From contig DHER01000075.1 of assembly GCA_002399975.1 (NCBI GenBank), positions 97,906-161,905 of the forward strand: DNA of 64,000 bases. The letters are read 5' to 3'. This stretch comes from Firmicutes bacterium UBA4845. Its GTDB lineage: Bacteria > Bacillota > Clostridia > Tissierellales > Sedimentibacteraceae. The translations under genes were made by a program, and so were the position numbers. Position 1 is the first letter of the stretch. Each line of letters starts with the position of its first letter. The notes beneath the pieces are model-generated. The model ran no database searches and had not been told where the DNA came from. It saw only the letters and a program-made list of their open reading frames with translations. Below, in pieces: positions 35,755 through 43,463 of this stretch.

Positions 35755-37131
35755 TTATTTCACCTCCAAAATATTAGAAGTCAGTTTAACAACCTCTCTA
35801 GGTATAAGTGTAGGCCACAAACCGATAACCTCTCGTACCTTTGCCCTACCACCAAAAAAACTTGCTCCAGGTGGACCATTTAGCTGCAGTGGAGAAATTT
35901 CCGGAACAATTTTTTCAGCTTCCACTTTATCAAGAGTTCTAATTGCAACTCTTAAAACAACTTCGTTAAGACTTTTGATAAACTCTGGATCCATGTTCGC
36001 CACACCTAAATGCAGTGCATTAAGTCCAAGGTAATCAATTCTTATCTCTTCTGCTTTCAATCCTTTACGTTTCATTTTTTTCATCAATATGTCCGCTGCG
36101 TACCGTGCTTTATCATAAGCATCCGGCCACGCATAGCAAAGATAGGTCTCAACTTTATATCCGGCATGATACCCCACGCACAGCTTCAGCTGATCCGGAC
36201 GAGGCTTTCCCTTAATTTCTCCAACTTTAACCAGGTTTTCACCAACCTGATTAAGTGTTACATGGCTAATGTCCACGTTTACATCAGGAGTAATATAATT
36301 AGCCGGGTCATGCACTTCATAAAGTATTTGTTCTTTGCATGATTGCTCGCAAATAATGCCACCGCAGTCATGAGCTTTTGTTATATAAAGTTCACTGTTA
36401 TTCACTTCAGCGATGGGAAAACCCAGTTCATCCATTCTTGACACGTTACGCCAATCATAGTCATAGTTACCTCCGGAACATTGTCCGCCACACTCAAGTA
36501 AATGCCCTGCCATTATGCCTCTTGCAAGGTTGTCATAGTCATCTTCTGGCCAATCAAATTCATATACAAGAGGAGCAAGGAACAATGCAGAGTCCGCAGC
36601 TCTACCTGTTATAACGACATCAGCCCCCTGATCCAAACATTCCTCAATAGGCTTATATCCATGATATACATTTACATTTACTATCTTGTCTTTTATATCC
36701 AGAAAATTTCCATCATTGTCGTCGATATTTTTGAATTCAATTCCCTGTGCAATTAATTCTGGAAGTTTATCCTTCAAATCATCCCCAAGCACGTATCCTA
36801 TCTTATAACCCGGCATTTTTTTTTCTTTAGCTATTTTCTCTAATTCTTTTACAGCGCTGGCAATATTCATACCACCCGCATTTGATATTATCCTTATGCC
36901 TTTTTCATAGCTTTCTCTGCCAATTTCTCTTATAAGATCGATAAAGTCTCTGGCATACCCTGCATTTGGATTTTTAAGTTTTTGTCTCTGCATGATAGAA
37001 AGGGTAAGTTCTGCAAGATAGTCACATGCCATATAATTAAGATTACCATGCCTTATCATATGGATAGCGGCATCATTACTGTCACCCCAAAATCCCTGCC
37101 CTCCACCGATGCGTATTTTTTTATTGTTCAT
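35755..37131 (-). CDS. AtuA-family (DUF1446) protein
   Basis: A 458-residue protein of the acyclic terpene utilisation AtuA family. Recognisable segments include 'IRIGGGQGFWGDSNDAAIHM' at the N terminus, 'DVVITGRAADSALFLAPLVY' near residue 175 and the Cys/His-rich 'GHLLECGGQCSGGNYDY' near 210. In Pseudomonas, AtuA is encoded in the citronellol/geraniol degradation cluster, but its reaction has not been assigned. Here it heads an operon with the small AtuA partner, HMG-CoA reductase and a permease, behind a sigma-54 promoter. A role in degrading a branched hydroxy-acyl-CoA is inferred from context only. Confidence 0.85.
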   Translation of the reverse strand: MNNKKIRIGGGQGFWGDSNDAAIHMIRHGNLNYMACDYLAELTLSIMQRQKLKNPNAGYARDFIDLIREIGRESYEKGIRIISNAGGMNIASAVKELEKIAKEKKMPGYKIGYVLGDDLKDKLPELIAQGIEFKNIDDNDGNFLDIKDKIVNVNVYHGYKPIEECLDQGADVVITGRAADSALFLAPLVYEFDWPEDDYDNLARGIMAGHLLECGGQCSGGNYDYDWRNVSRMDELGFPIAEVNNSELYITKAHDCGGIICEQSCKEQILYEVHDPANYITPDVNVDISHVTLNQVGENLVKVGEIKGKPRPDQLKLCVGYHAGYKVETYLCYAWPDAYDKARYAADILMKKMKRKGLKAEEIRIDYLGLNALHLGVANMDPEFIKSLNEVVLRVAIRTLDKVEAEKIVPEISPLQLNGPPGASFFGGRAKVREVIGLWPTLIPREVVKLTSNILEVK

Positions 37132-37167
37132 TTAGCACACCTCTTTTTCGTATTCAATTTATATATA

Positions 37168-37184
37168 AGCAAACTTCATACCAA
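37168..37184 (-). promoter_or_regulatory. Sigma-54 promoter of the AtuA/HMG-CoA reductase operon
   Basis: On the minus strand TTGGTATGAAGTTTGCT matches TTGGYAYRNNNNTTGCW: GG and GC are exactly ten bases apart. Transcription would start near 37158, 27 bases before the atuA ATG. A sigma-54 activator gene lies directly upstream. Confidence 0.88.
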
Positions 37185-37239
37185 CTTTTTTAAACATGCA
37201 GGTATAAGGAATTTAAAGGATTTTGAACAAAAATATAAA

Positions 37240-37289
37240 ATAAGCTCCTAAGTATTGTGGCAAATTTGCCATAATACCTCGGAACTTAT
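37240..37289. promoter_or_regulatory. 50-bp imperfect palindrome, likely activator binding site
   Basis: A near-perfect inverted repeat centred between 37264 and 37265 on TGGCAAATTTGCCA, with outer arms ATAAG/CTTAT and GTATT/AATAC. It lies 82-131 bases upstream of the predicted sigma-54 start, the normal place for an upstream activator sequence. A second TGGCAAA half-site follows at about 37310. On the minus strand a T-rich stretch follows the palindrome, so it might also serve as a terminator for the regulator gene. Confidence 0.7.
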
Positions 37290-37322
37290 CAATTTTGTAT
37301 GTCACTTTTTTGCCATATGTGT

Positions 37323-38915
37323 TTACTTTTTGTCACTATCTATTATTTTATAATCTTTTAATTTCCTATAAAATGTTCTTCTGCTAAGACCTAATAATTT
37401 CATAGCCTTACTTCTATTTCCACCGCTTGCTGTGATTGCCTCTAGAATCATTCTCTTCTCAAAATTTTTAACTGCTTCTTTCAGTTCCTTGTTATTATAT
37501 TCAGACCCTGTTTCTTTCTCAATATTTTCAACATTTTTAACTATCATTCCCGATAACTTATTCTTCATGTGAGGAGGCAAATAGTCAATATCAAAAATAT
37601 CTCCTTGGCACATTATGACAGCATATTCAATGCAATTTTGAAGCTCACGGACATTTCCCGGCCACCTATAAGAATGTAAAAACGAAAGTACTCTTTTGGA
37701 AAAGAATATGTTCTTTCCATATTTTTGGTTATACTTTTTCAAGAAATGATTTGCCAATATTCCTATATCTTCAGTTCTGTTTCTCAACGGGGGAACCTGA
37801 ATTTCAACGATATTCAATCTAAAATATAAATCCTTTCTAAATTTTTTTTCTTTAATCATTGTTTCAATAGGCTGATTAGTCGCAGTTATAAGCCTTACGT
37901 CCACTGGAATATTTCCCTGTCTCCCTATTTTCTCAATTCCTCCATTCTGCAAAACTCTTAGTATTTTAGATTGCATCGCAAGAGGCATATCGCCTATTTC
38001 ATCAAGAAAAAGAGTTCCACCATTAGCTAATTCAAATTTACCCATTCTGCCGCATGATTTAGCTCCCGTAAACGATCCACCTTCATATCCAAAAAGTTCA
38101 CTTTCTATAAGGCCTTCTGGTATAGCTGCACAATTTACTGTTATCATCGGTTTATCTTTTCTTACGCTATTCGAATGTATAACTTTTGCCATTATTTCCT
38201 TGCCTACTCCGTTTTCGCCTCTTATAAACACTGGTACATCCGTATTGGCAACAATCAATGCCTGTGAAACTACATTCAAAAAACTTGGATCCTTACCTAT
38301 AATTTCGAGTTTTGATAATCTTTCCTGAGCCTCTATTTGACGTTTATAAGACAGGGCAATTTCATTTGCTTTTTCTACCTCCTGCCCTAATTTGACTACT
38401 GCAGTCGAATCGCTAAAAATTGATGCAGCTGCTATTAGTTCTCCATCTTTCTCAATTGAAAATATATTTACTGAGACATATTTATCCAGTGTTTTTATAT
38501 ATTGCCTTTCTTTTACAAAGGGTGTTTTTGTATCAAGCACATTTTGTAACTGACTACCTGGTTCCACCTGCTGCATTTGCCTGCCAATGATTTTATATAC
38601 AGGTACTCCCAAAATATTTGTATATGCATTATTCGCATAAAAAATTTTCCCATCTGTGTCAATTATTATGACCGCTTCATCAAAATTATCTATGATGCGG
38701 TCCAATATCCACATATTTGAAGAATCAATAAGATACAGCAGTAAAGCCTTTCCTATCTCTCCCACTTTATAATTATCGTCATTTACTACTTCAACTAAAA
38801 GGGCTTCTCCCTCTGTAACATCTTTTGTTAAATCATGTACGTTGCAATTTTCATTTATTCCACTTTTTATTTTCTTTTTTCCAGTCCAGGGAGTCATTAC
38901 ATCACATATTCTCAT
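37323..38915 (-). CDS. Sigma-54-dependent transcriptional activator with PAS sensor
   Basis: A 530-residue enhancer-binding protein. Residues about 75-190 form a PAS domain; the N-terminal 65 residues ('MRICDVMTP...') resemble a degenerate CBS-type sensor. The AAA+ domain (about 220-450) has Walker A 'GENGVGKE', the sigma-54 contact loop as GSFTGA instead of GAFTGA, Walker B 'GGTLFLDEIGDMP' and the Arg-finger region 'FRKDLYFRLNIV'. The C-terminal Fis-type helix-turn-helix is 'GNRSKAMKLLGLSRRTFYRK'. It most likely activates the adjacent operon at 37168. A pathway intermediate or CoA ester may be the signal; this is not shown by the sequence. Confidence 0.93.
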   Translation of the reverse strand: MRICDVMTPWTGKKKIKSGINENCNVHDLTKDVTEGEALLVEVVNDDNYKVGEIGKALLLYLIDSSNMWILDRIIDNFDEAVIIIDTDGKIFYANNAYTNILGVPVYKIIGRQMQQVEPGSQLQNVLDTKTPFVKERQYIKTLDKYVSVNIFSIEKDGELIAAASIFSDSTAVVKLGQEVEKANEIALSYKRQIEAQERLSKLEIIGKDPSFLNVVSQALIVANTDVPVFIRGENGVGKEIMAKVIHSNSVRKDKPMITVNCAAIPEGLIESELFGYEGGSFTGAKSCGRMGKFELANGGTLFLDEIGDMPLAMQSKILRVLQNGGIEKIGRQGNIPVDVRLITATNQPIETMIKEKKFRKDLYFRLNIVEIQVPPLRNRTEDIGILANHFLKKYNQKYGKNIFFSKRVLSFLHSYRWPGNVRELQNCIEYAVIMCQGDIFDIDYLPPHMKNKLSGMIVKNVENIEKETGSEYNNKELKEAVKNFEKRMILEAITASGGNRSKAMKLLGLSRRTFYRKLKDYKIIDSDKK

Positions 38916-38943
38916 AATATCCTCCGTTTCACCATCTACAGCC

Positions 38944-39768
38944 CTATTGCATATTTTTTAAAAAGTTTTCTCTTGCCTTAATTAAAAATTCAATAGGAGC
39001 CATATTTTTCTCATCTTCAAAAGGATATACCTCCATGGAATAAACATTGCAGTTAGTCTCTTTTATTGTATTAATAATCTTATTCCAGTTCACAATTCCT
39101 TTTCCCGGAATCCAGTGCCTGTCATATAAACCGTCAGTGTCAGACAGGTGTACATTAAACAGCCGATGTTTCCATCTGTCCAAAATTTTTCCACAGCTCC
39201 GACCATTTATGAAATCGTGGGATGAATCGTAGCAAAAGCCCACATACTCTGATTTAAACTCTTTCAGTACAAATTCCGTATATTCAGCCATTTTGGTGTT
39301 TTCAAGAGAAATGCGCATTTTTATATTTTCAGCGGATTTTATTATTTTGTTAAAAGATTCAAATCCGTATTTTAATTCAAGTTTAATTCCGCTTTCGCTC
39401 TCCGTGTGCATAACTATTGTTTCAGCACCGGTCTCTCTGCATTCATGCAGCCAGCCGATTATTTTTGACATTTGCCGCTCTCTTTGGCTTTTATCGCTGC
39501 TCCACAGCAAATTCATGTTGTCAGCAGGTAAATGAATATTGTCTAATTTAAGTCCGCAGGAACTTACAATTTTATTTAGTTCTCTCCTGTCTATAAAGCA
39601 CGGATATGATTCGTCCTCCCACCATAGCATAACATAGTCAAATCCGGCTCTTTTAATTAATTCAATGCGTTCTTCAAAAGGCTGTACATAACCATACCAG
39701 TGGAAAATTCCTATACGCTTATTCACACTGCTGTCCTTTGTATTCATATTAATTTTTAAATTGTCCAT
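38944..39768 (-). CDS. Sugar-phosphate isomerase/epimerase-like TIM-barrel protein
   Basis: A 274-residue protein of the xylose isomerase-like TIM-barrel fold (AP endonuclease family 2). Metal-ligand-type residues are in 'TIVMHTESES', 'ISLENTKMAEYTEFVL', 'VGFCYDSSHDF' and 'HLSDTDGLYDRHWIPGKG', so a divalent-metal site is likely. Its substrate is unknown. It is 28 bases upstream of the sigma-54 activator, so the two are probably co-transcribed, linking it to the AtuA operon. Confidence 0.78.
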   Translation of the reverse strand: MDNLKINMNTKDSSVNKRIGIFHWYGYVQPFEERIELIKRAGFDYVMLWWEDESYPCFIDRRELNKIVSSCGLKLDNIHLPADNMNLLWSSDKSQRERQMSKIIGWLHECRETGAETIVMHTESESGIKLELKYGFESFNKIIKSAENIKMRISLENTKMAEYTEFVLKEFKSEYVGFCYDSSHDFINGRSCGKILDRWKHRLFNVHLSDTDGLYDRHWIPGKGIVNWNKIINTIKETNCNVYSMEVYPFEDEKNMAPIEFLIKARENFLKNMQ

Positions 39769-39795
39769 AATTTTACCTCAAAATTATTTAATTAT

Positions 39796-39824
39796 ATTAT
39801 ATGACAGTATCTATGTATTTTCAA
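39796..39824 (-). promoter_or_regulatory. Sigma-A promoter of the TIM-barrel/regulator operon
   Basis: TTGAAA (39819-39824), 17 bases, perfect TATAAT (39796-39801) on the minus strand, about 30 bases before the ATG. Confidence 0.75.
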
Positions 39825-39861
39825 TAATGTTTGATATTTTTATGGATATTCTTATGCAGTA

Positions 39862-39870
39862 TGGTATAAT
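39862..39870 (+). promoter_or_regulatory. Extended -10 promoter of the ABC transporter operon
   Basis: TGGTATAAT (TGn-TATAAT extended -10) on the plus strand, divergent from the promoter at 39796; no clear -35. Start of transcription near 39877, 53 bases before the first ATG. Confidence 0.6.
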
Positions 39871-39929
39871 ATAATAAATTTAAACTTAAAGGTAAAATTA
39901 TTTACTGTATGAGGAGGAAATAATATATT

Positions 39930-40928
39930 ATGAAAAAGCAGAAAATCGGCTTAATTGTAACAGCCCTTTTAATTATTTCTTTAGCTGCAGGCTGCAGCAT
40001 CAATGATGACGGCCAAGATTCCGCCGCAAATCAAGAAGAACCCATAAGCGTTACCATTGCCGGATTAAATGGTCCTACTTCAATAGGAATGATTAAAATG
40101 ATCGATGAAAACGCCCTTAATAGTGAAACATACAACGTTGAATATGTTACCGAAAATACTCCCGATGCACTTACAGGTAAAATTATAAACGGCGACGTAC
40201 AGATTTCTTCCGTTCCTATTAACTTAGCATCTGTTTTGTATAATAAGACCGTCGGAAATATTCAGCTTTTGTGTGTAAATACAATTGGTAATTTATATAT
40301 AGTTGGAACTGATGACATTAAAACTGTTTCCGACCTGGAAGGTAAAACTATCGGCATGAGCGGAAAAGGAGCAACGCCGGATTATGCCATGAACTATATT
40401 TTAAAGCAAAACGGCCTTGAAGGAAAGGTAAACCTTGATTATTCAGCCGAACACGCAACACTGGCACAATCCGTAATTGCAGAGGATACCAAGACTGCCC
40501 TTTTACCTCAGCCATTTGTTACACAGGTCACAATGAAAAACAGCAATGTTAAGATGCTTGTTGATTTAAATGAAGCATGGAAAAATGCAACATCCGACGC
40601 AAGCAGGTTGTATACAGGATGCATAGTTGTAAATAAGGAATTTGCAAAAAACAATAAAGAATTCATTGACAATTTTCTGAAACAATATGAAGCATCAGTA
40701 AGCTGGGTTTTAAAAAACCAAGCCGATGCTGCAGCACTAACGGAGAAAAATGGAATAATGAGAAATGCTGCAATGGTGGAAAAAGCCATACCGTACTGCG
40801 GAATAAAATTCATTCCAGCACAGGACGAAAAAGAAGGGCTTAAAAATTTTTATAAAGTACTGTTTGATTCCAACCCAGCTTCTATAGGAGGAAAGCTGCC
40901 TGATGATGCATTCTATTTTGCGGAATAA
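39930..40928 (+). CDS. ABC transporter substrate-binding lipoprotein (NitT/TauT type)
   Basis: A 332-residue solute-binding protein of the SsuA/TauA/ThiY fold. The first 22 residues are a lipoprotein signal with lipobox 'LAAGC', so the mature protein is anchored outside the membrane. The ligand-binding region includes 'VTIAGLNGPTSIGMIKMID' and 'TIGMSGKGATPDYAMNYILK'. Ligand cannot be read from sequence; relatives carry nitrate, sulfonates, taurine or pyrimidine precursors. No TPP riboswitch precedes it. Confidence 0.88.
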   Translation: MKKQKIGLIVTALLIISLAAGCSINDDGQDSAANQEEPISVTIAGLNGPTSIGMIKMIDENALNSETYNVEYVTENTPDALTGKIINGDVQISSVPINLASVLYNKTVGNIQLLCVNTIGNLYIVGTDDIKTVSDLEGKTIGMSGKGATPDYAMNYILKQNGLEGKVNLDYSAEHATLAQSVIAEDTKTALLPQPFVTQVTMKNSNVKMLVDLNEAWKNATSDASRLYTGCIVVNKEFAKNNKEFIDNFLKQYEASVSWVLKNQADAAALTEKNGIMRNAAMVEKAIPYCGIKFIPAQDEKEGLKNFYKVLFDSNPASIGGKLPDDAFYFAE

Positions 40929-41661
40929 AACCAGAAAGTTTTTAATAGTATTATTTTGGATTACCGTATGGGAGATATTGTCACTGATTATTAACCGGGA
41001 TATTTATCTTCCTTCTCCTTTTTACGTTTTTAAAGTACTCATTGAACTCCTGAAATCAAGAGATACCTACTTGACTATTATCTGCAGCACATACAGAACC
41101 TTGGCCGGCTTTCTCATATCATGCACAACAGGTATCATACTGGGATATATTTGCGGAACTAATAAATTTTTCCATGATTTGTTTAATCCGTTAATAGGTG
41201 TTATGAGGGTTGTACCTGTAATGTCAATAATAATTATTGCAATTATGTGGTTCAGTGATACCAACGTCCCCATATTTGCCGCATTTCTCATGTGTTTCCC
41301 TATAATATGGACTAATACCGTAAATGGCATAAAATCGGCTGATATAAAGCTCCTCCAAATGTGCAAAGTTTACAGCATTAAGAAAATGCACATAATAAAA
41401 TCTGTTTATTTTTATTCTGCCGTTCCCTACATTGAAGCGGCTATGATATCCGCATTAGGAATAGGATGGAAGGTAACTTCCGCTGCTGAAGTACTTAGCC
41501 TCCCTAAATATTCAATAGGAGGACATTTGTATGATTCAAAGGTTTACCTTGAAATCCCCGAATTATTTGCCTGGACAGTAATAATAATATCATTAAGCTG
41601 CATTTTCGAAACTATACTAAAAAAACTGTTTAAATCGAGGAATTATGATCAGTCTTATTAA
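40903..41661 (+). CDS. ABC transporter permease (TauC/SsuC type)
   Basis: A 252-residue inner-membrane protein with about six helices and the cytoplasmic EAA-like loop ('MCKVYSIKKMHIIKSVYFYS', then 'ALGIGWKVTSAAEVLS'). It overlaps the binding-protein gene by 26 bases and the ATPase gene by 17 bases, so all three are translated together. The AGGAGG site is inside the upstream gene. Confidence 0.92.
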   Translation: MMHSILRNKTRKFLIVLFWITVWEILSLIINRDIYLPSPFYVFKVLIELLKSRDTYLTIICSTYRTLAGFLISCTTGIILGYICGTNKFFHDLFNPLIGVMRVVPVMSIIIIAIMWFSDTNVPIFAAFLMCFPIIWTNTVNGIKSADIKLLQMCKVYSIKKMHIIKSVYFYSAVPYIEAAMISALGIGWKVTSAAEVLSLPKYSIGGHLYDSKVYLEIPELFAWTVIIISLSCIFETILKKLFKSRNYDQSY

Positions 41662-42340
41662 TATTAGCAAAAAATACAATGATTTGGAAATTTTGAAAAA
41701 TTTCAATATTACTTTCGAAAAAAATAAAATAACTTGCCTCTTTGGTCCCTCCGGCATTGGCAAGACTACAATTGCCAATATCACCGCTTTGCTGACTACT
41801 GTTGACAGCGGCGAAATAAAAGGTTCGGAAAATGCCGTATATTCCTATGTATTTCAAGAACCGAGACTTCTTGAATGGTACAGTGTATTTGGCAATATTG
41901 ATTTTGTTTTAAAAAATGTTTATGATGATAAGAAAAGAAAATGTATTGTAAACAACTATATTAATATGGTAGAATTAATGGGATATGAAAATTACAAGCC
42001 AAATGCTTTGAGTGGAGGAATGCAGCAAAGAGTTTCTCTGGCACGTGCATTTGCATATCCTTCAAATTTTTTAATCTTGGATGAACCTTTTAAAGGCCTT
42101 GATATAAAATTAAAAGACGGAATGATTAATTTATTTGAAAGGCTTTGGAATATTGATAAAAGAACAGTCCTGTTTATTACTCACGATGTGGATGAAGCCA
42201 TTTTTATGTCGGACTTTATATATGTTATTAAAAATAGGCCTGCTGAAATTATCGGGAAAATAGAACCGCCAAAATACAACAGTAAAGTTGAAGCAAAAAG
42301 CGTACTACTTTCTTTATCCGGAACTTCCTCGAATATTTAA
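41645..42340 (+). CDS. ABC transporter ATP-binding protein (TauB/SsuB type)
   Basis: A 231-residue ATPase with Walker A 'GPSGIGKTT', the signature 'LSGGMQQRVSLARA', Walker B 'FLILDEPF' and the switch His in 'FITHDVDEAIF'. These place it in the nitrate/sulfonate/taurine importer family. Shorter than many TauB proteins (about 250), but with all catalytic motifs. Confidence 0.92.
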   Translation: MISLINISKKYNDLEILKNFNITFEKNKITCLFGPSGIGKTTIANITALLTTVDSGEIKGSENAVYSYVFQEPRLLEWYSVFGNIDFVLKNVYDDKKRKCIVNNYINMVELMGYENYKPNALSGGMQQRVSLARAFAYPSNFLILDEPFKGLDIKLKDGMINLFERLWNIDKRTVLFITHDVDEAIFMSDFIYVIKNRPAEIIGKIEPPKYNSKVEAKSVLLSLSGTSSNI

Positions 42341-42376
42341 TGATTTTATAATTCTTATAAACTAATCAGGTGAATT

Positions 42377-42658
42377 ATGTACAAATTATGGGCAAAAGAA
42401 ATCAAAAAAAATCACATTATAAATTCAATTGTAATTAAAAATAAAGAAAATATAGATTCTTCAAAAAAAATGGACAAATGCTTAAAAGAAATATGCAAAG
42501 AACTGGATATAAGCGTACCTGTATGGCTGAAAAAACACGGAATGGAATTTTCTCAATTCAAATATGTGACATTTTATCCCCAGGATTTCATAGATGAAGT
42601 TGATTTTGACAAGCTTGAAGTAGAATTAATTGATAGTGATAAAAAGCCTGCCGATTAA
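42377..42658 (+). CDS. Small conserved-type protein of unknown function
   Basis: A 93-residue soluble protein with a basic N-terminal half (Lys-rich) and an acidic C-terminal half ('FYPQDFIDEVDFDKLEVELI'). It starts 36 bases after the ABC ATPase behind AGGTGA and may be part of that operon. I do not recognise a domain. The 'VPVWLKKHGMEFSQFKYVTF' segment looks like a folded core. The stop codon lies inside the terminator. Confidence 0.7.
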   Translation: MYKLWAKEIKKNHIINSIVIKNKENIDSSKKMDKCLKEICKELDISVPVWLKKHGMEFSQFKYVTFYPQDFIDEVDFDKLEVELIDSDKKPAD

Positions 42659-42671
42659 CGGCAGACTTTTT
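42641..42671 (+). terminator. Intrinsic terminator of the ABC operon
   Basis: AAAAAG-CCTGCCG and CGGCAG-ACTTTTT arms, with symmetric A and T runs, so it may act for both strands, including the convergent gene at 42736. Confidence 0.85.
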
Positions 42672-42735
42672 ATCCTATCCTCATATTTGTTCGGGATAAG
42701 AAACCGACATTCAAACCGAAGATTTAGATCGTCTG

Positions 42736-43005
42736 CTAAAATCTGTTGTAAAGTACTACGAGAAGTAAGAAGAACCACAGCAGTGTATTCAAATCTATAT
42801 CACAATCACTTTGGCAGACAATAGCTACTAACAATAAAAAGAAAAATAACAGTGATGAATCTATACAGCCTGTTCCTGCTACCGGATGCTTGTCGTAAAC
42901 ACATGGAGCCTGAGGCCTTCTTGCGCCTACCCTGTCCCTTTCGCAGTCGCACTGCGTATTTATATTTTCATTGGCTTCAACATTATCGGTCCTGCAATTT
43001 TCCAT
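42736..43005 (-). CDS. Small membrane protein of unknown function
   Basis: An 89-residue protein read from the ATG at 43005, which has a perfect AAGGAGG. The first half is hydrophilic and has six Cys/His-type residues and a proline-rich bit ('RRPQAPCVYDKHPVAGTG'); the second half holds two short hydrophobic segments ('LLFFFLLLVAIVC' and 'LLWFFLLLVVLY'). The mix of Cys, an Asn/Glu-rich N terminus and hydrophobic end resembles small clostridial spore-surface proteins, but I cannot assign a family. Confidence 0.65.
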   Translation of the reverse strand: MENCRTDNVEANENINTQCDCERDRVGARRPQAPCVYDKHPVAGTGCIDSSLLFFFLLLVAIVCQSDCDIDLNTLLWFFLLLVVLYNRF

Positions 43006-43158
43006 GATAACCTCCTTAATGCAAATTCTTTTATTTATTATATTCATAAAAAAAATATGTGTTAATCTAAAAGCTTTATAAACAAATATTTTTAAAATTG
43101 TGCATAATATAGGGAATTATTGTAACACTAACAATATATTTATATTAAGGAGGAATTT

Positions 43159-43356
43159 ATGGATAAATTTTCATTGGTAGTGGTTATTATAGGAGCTATA
43201 AACTGGGGATTGATCGCATTGTTTCAGTTTGATTTCATAGCTGCTTTGTTTGGAGGCCAGGCAGCAATATTCAGCCGCTTGGTATATGGACTAATAGGTC
43301 TGGCAGGTTTATACTGTATAACATTATTATTCAACGAACATGAAAGAGTTGATTAA
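43159..43356 (+). CDS. DUF378 membrane protein
   Basis: A 65-residue two-helix membrane protein with the DUF378 pattern 'IIGAINWGLIALFQFDFIAA' followed by 'LFGGQAAIFSRLVYGLIGLA'. Function unknown. Preceded by AAGGAGG. Confidence 0.88.
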   Translation: MDKFSLVVVIIGAINWGLIALFQFDFIAALFGGQAAIFSRLVYGLIGLAGLYCITLLFNEHERVD

Positions 43357-43385
43357 ACTTAGTGCATAAAGGTAAAAGATATTTT

Positions 43386-43415
43386 AAAAGACAATCCGAA
43401 TAGATTGTCTTTTTT
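43386..43415. terminator. Bidirectional terminator between DUF378 and tldE
   Basis: AAAAGACAAT and ATTGTCTTTT arms with an eight-base loop, flanked by A and T runs for both convergent transcripts. Confidence 0.85.
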
Positions 43416-43463
43416 AATCTGCTTTTTATATAACGACGTTCAAAATAATTAAATGACACTAAA

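Noticed and set aside
42690..42770. Plus-strand reading of a short ORF tail ending '...LDRLLKSVVKYYEK'
   Set aside because: No start codon or ribosome binding site, an upstream stop in the same frame, and overlap with the 89-residue gene on the other strand; at most a degraded gene remnant.
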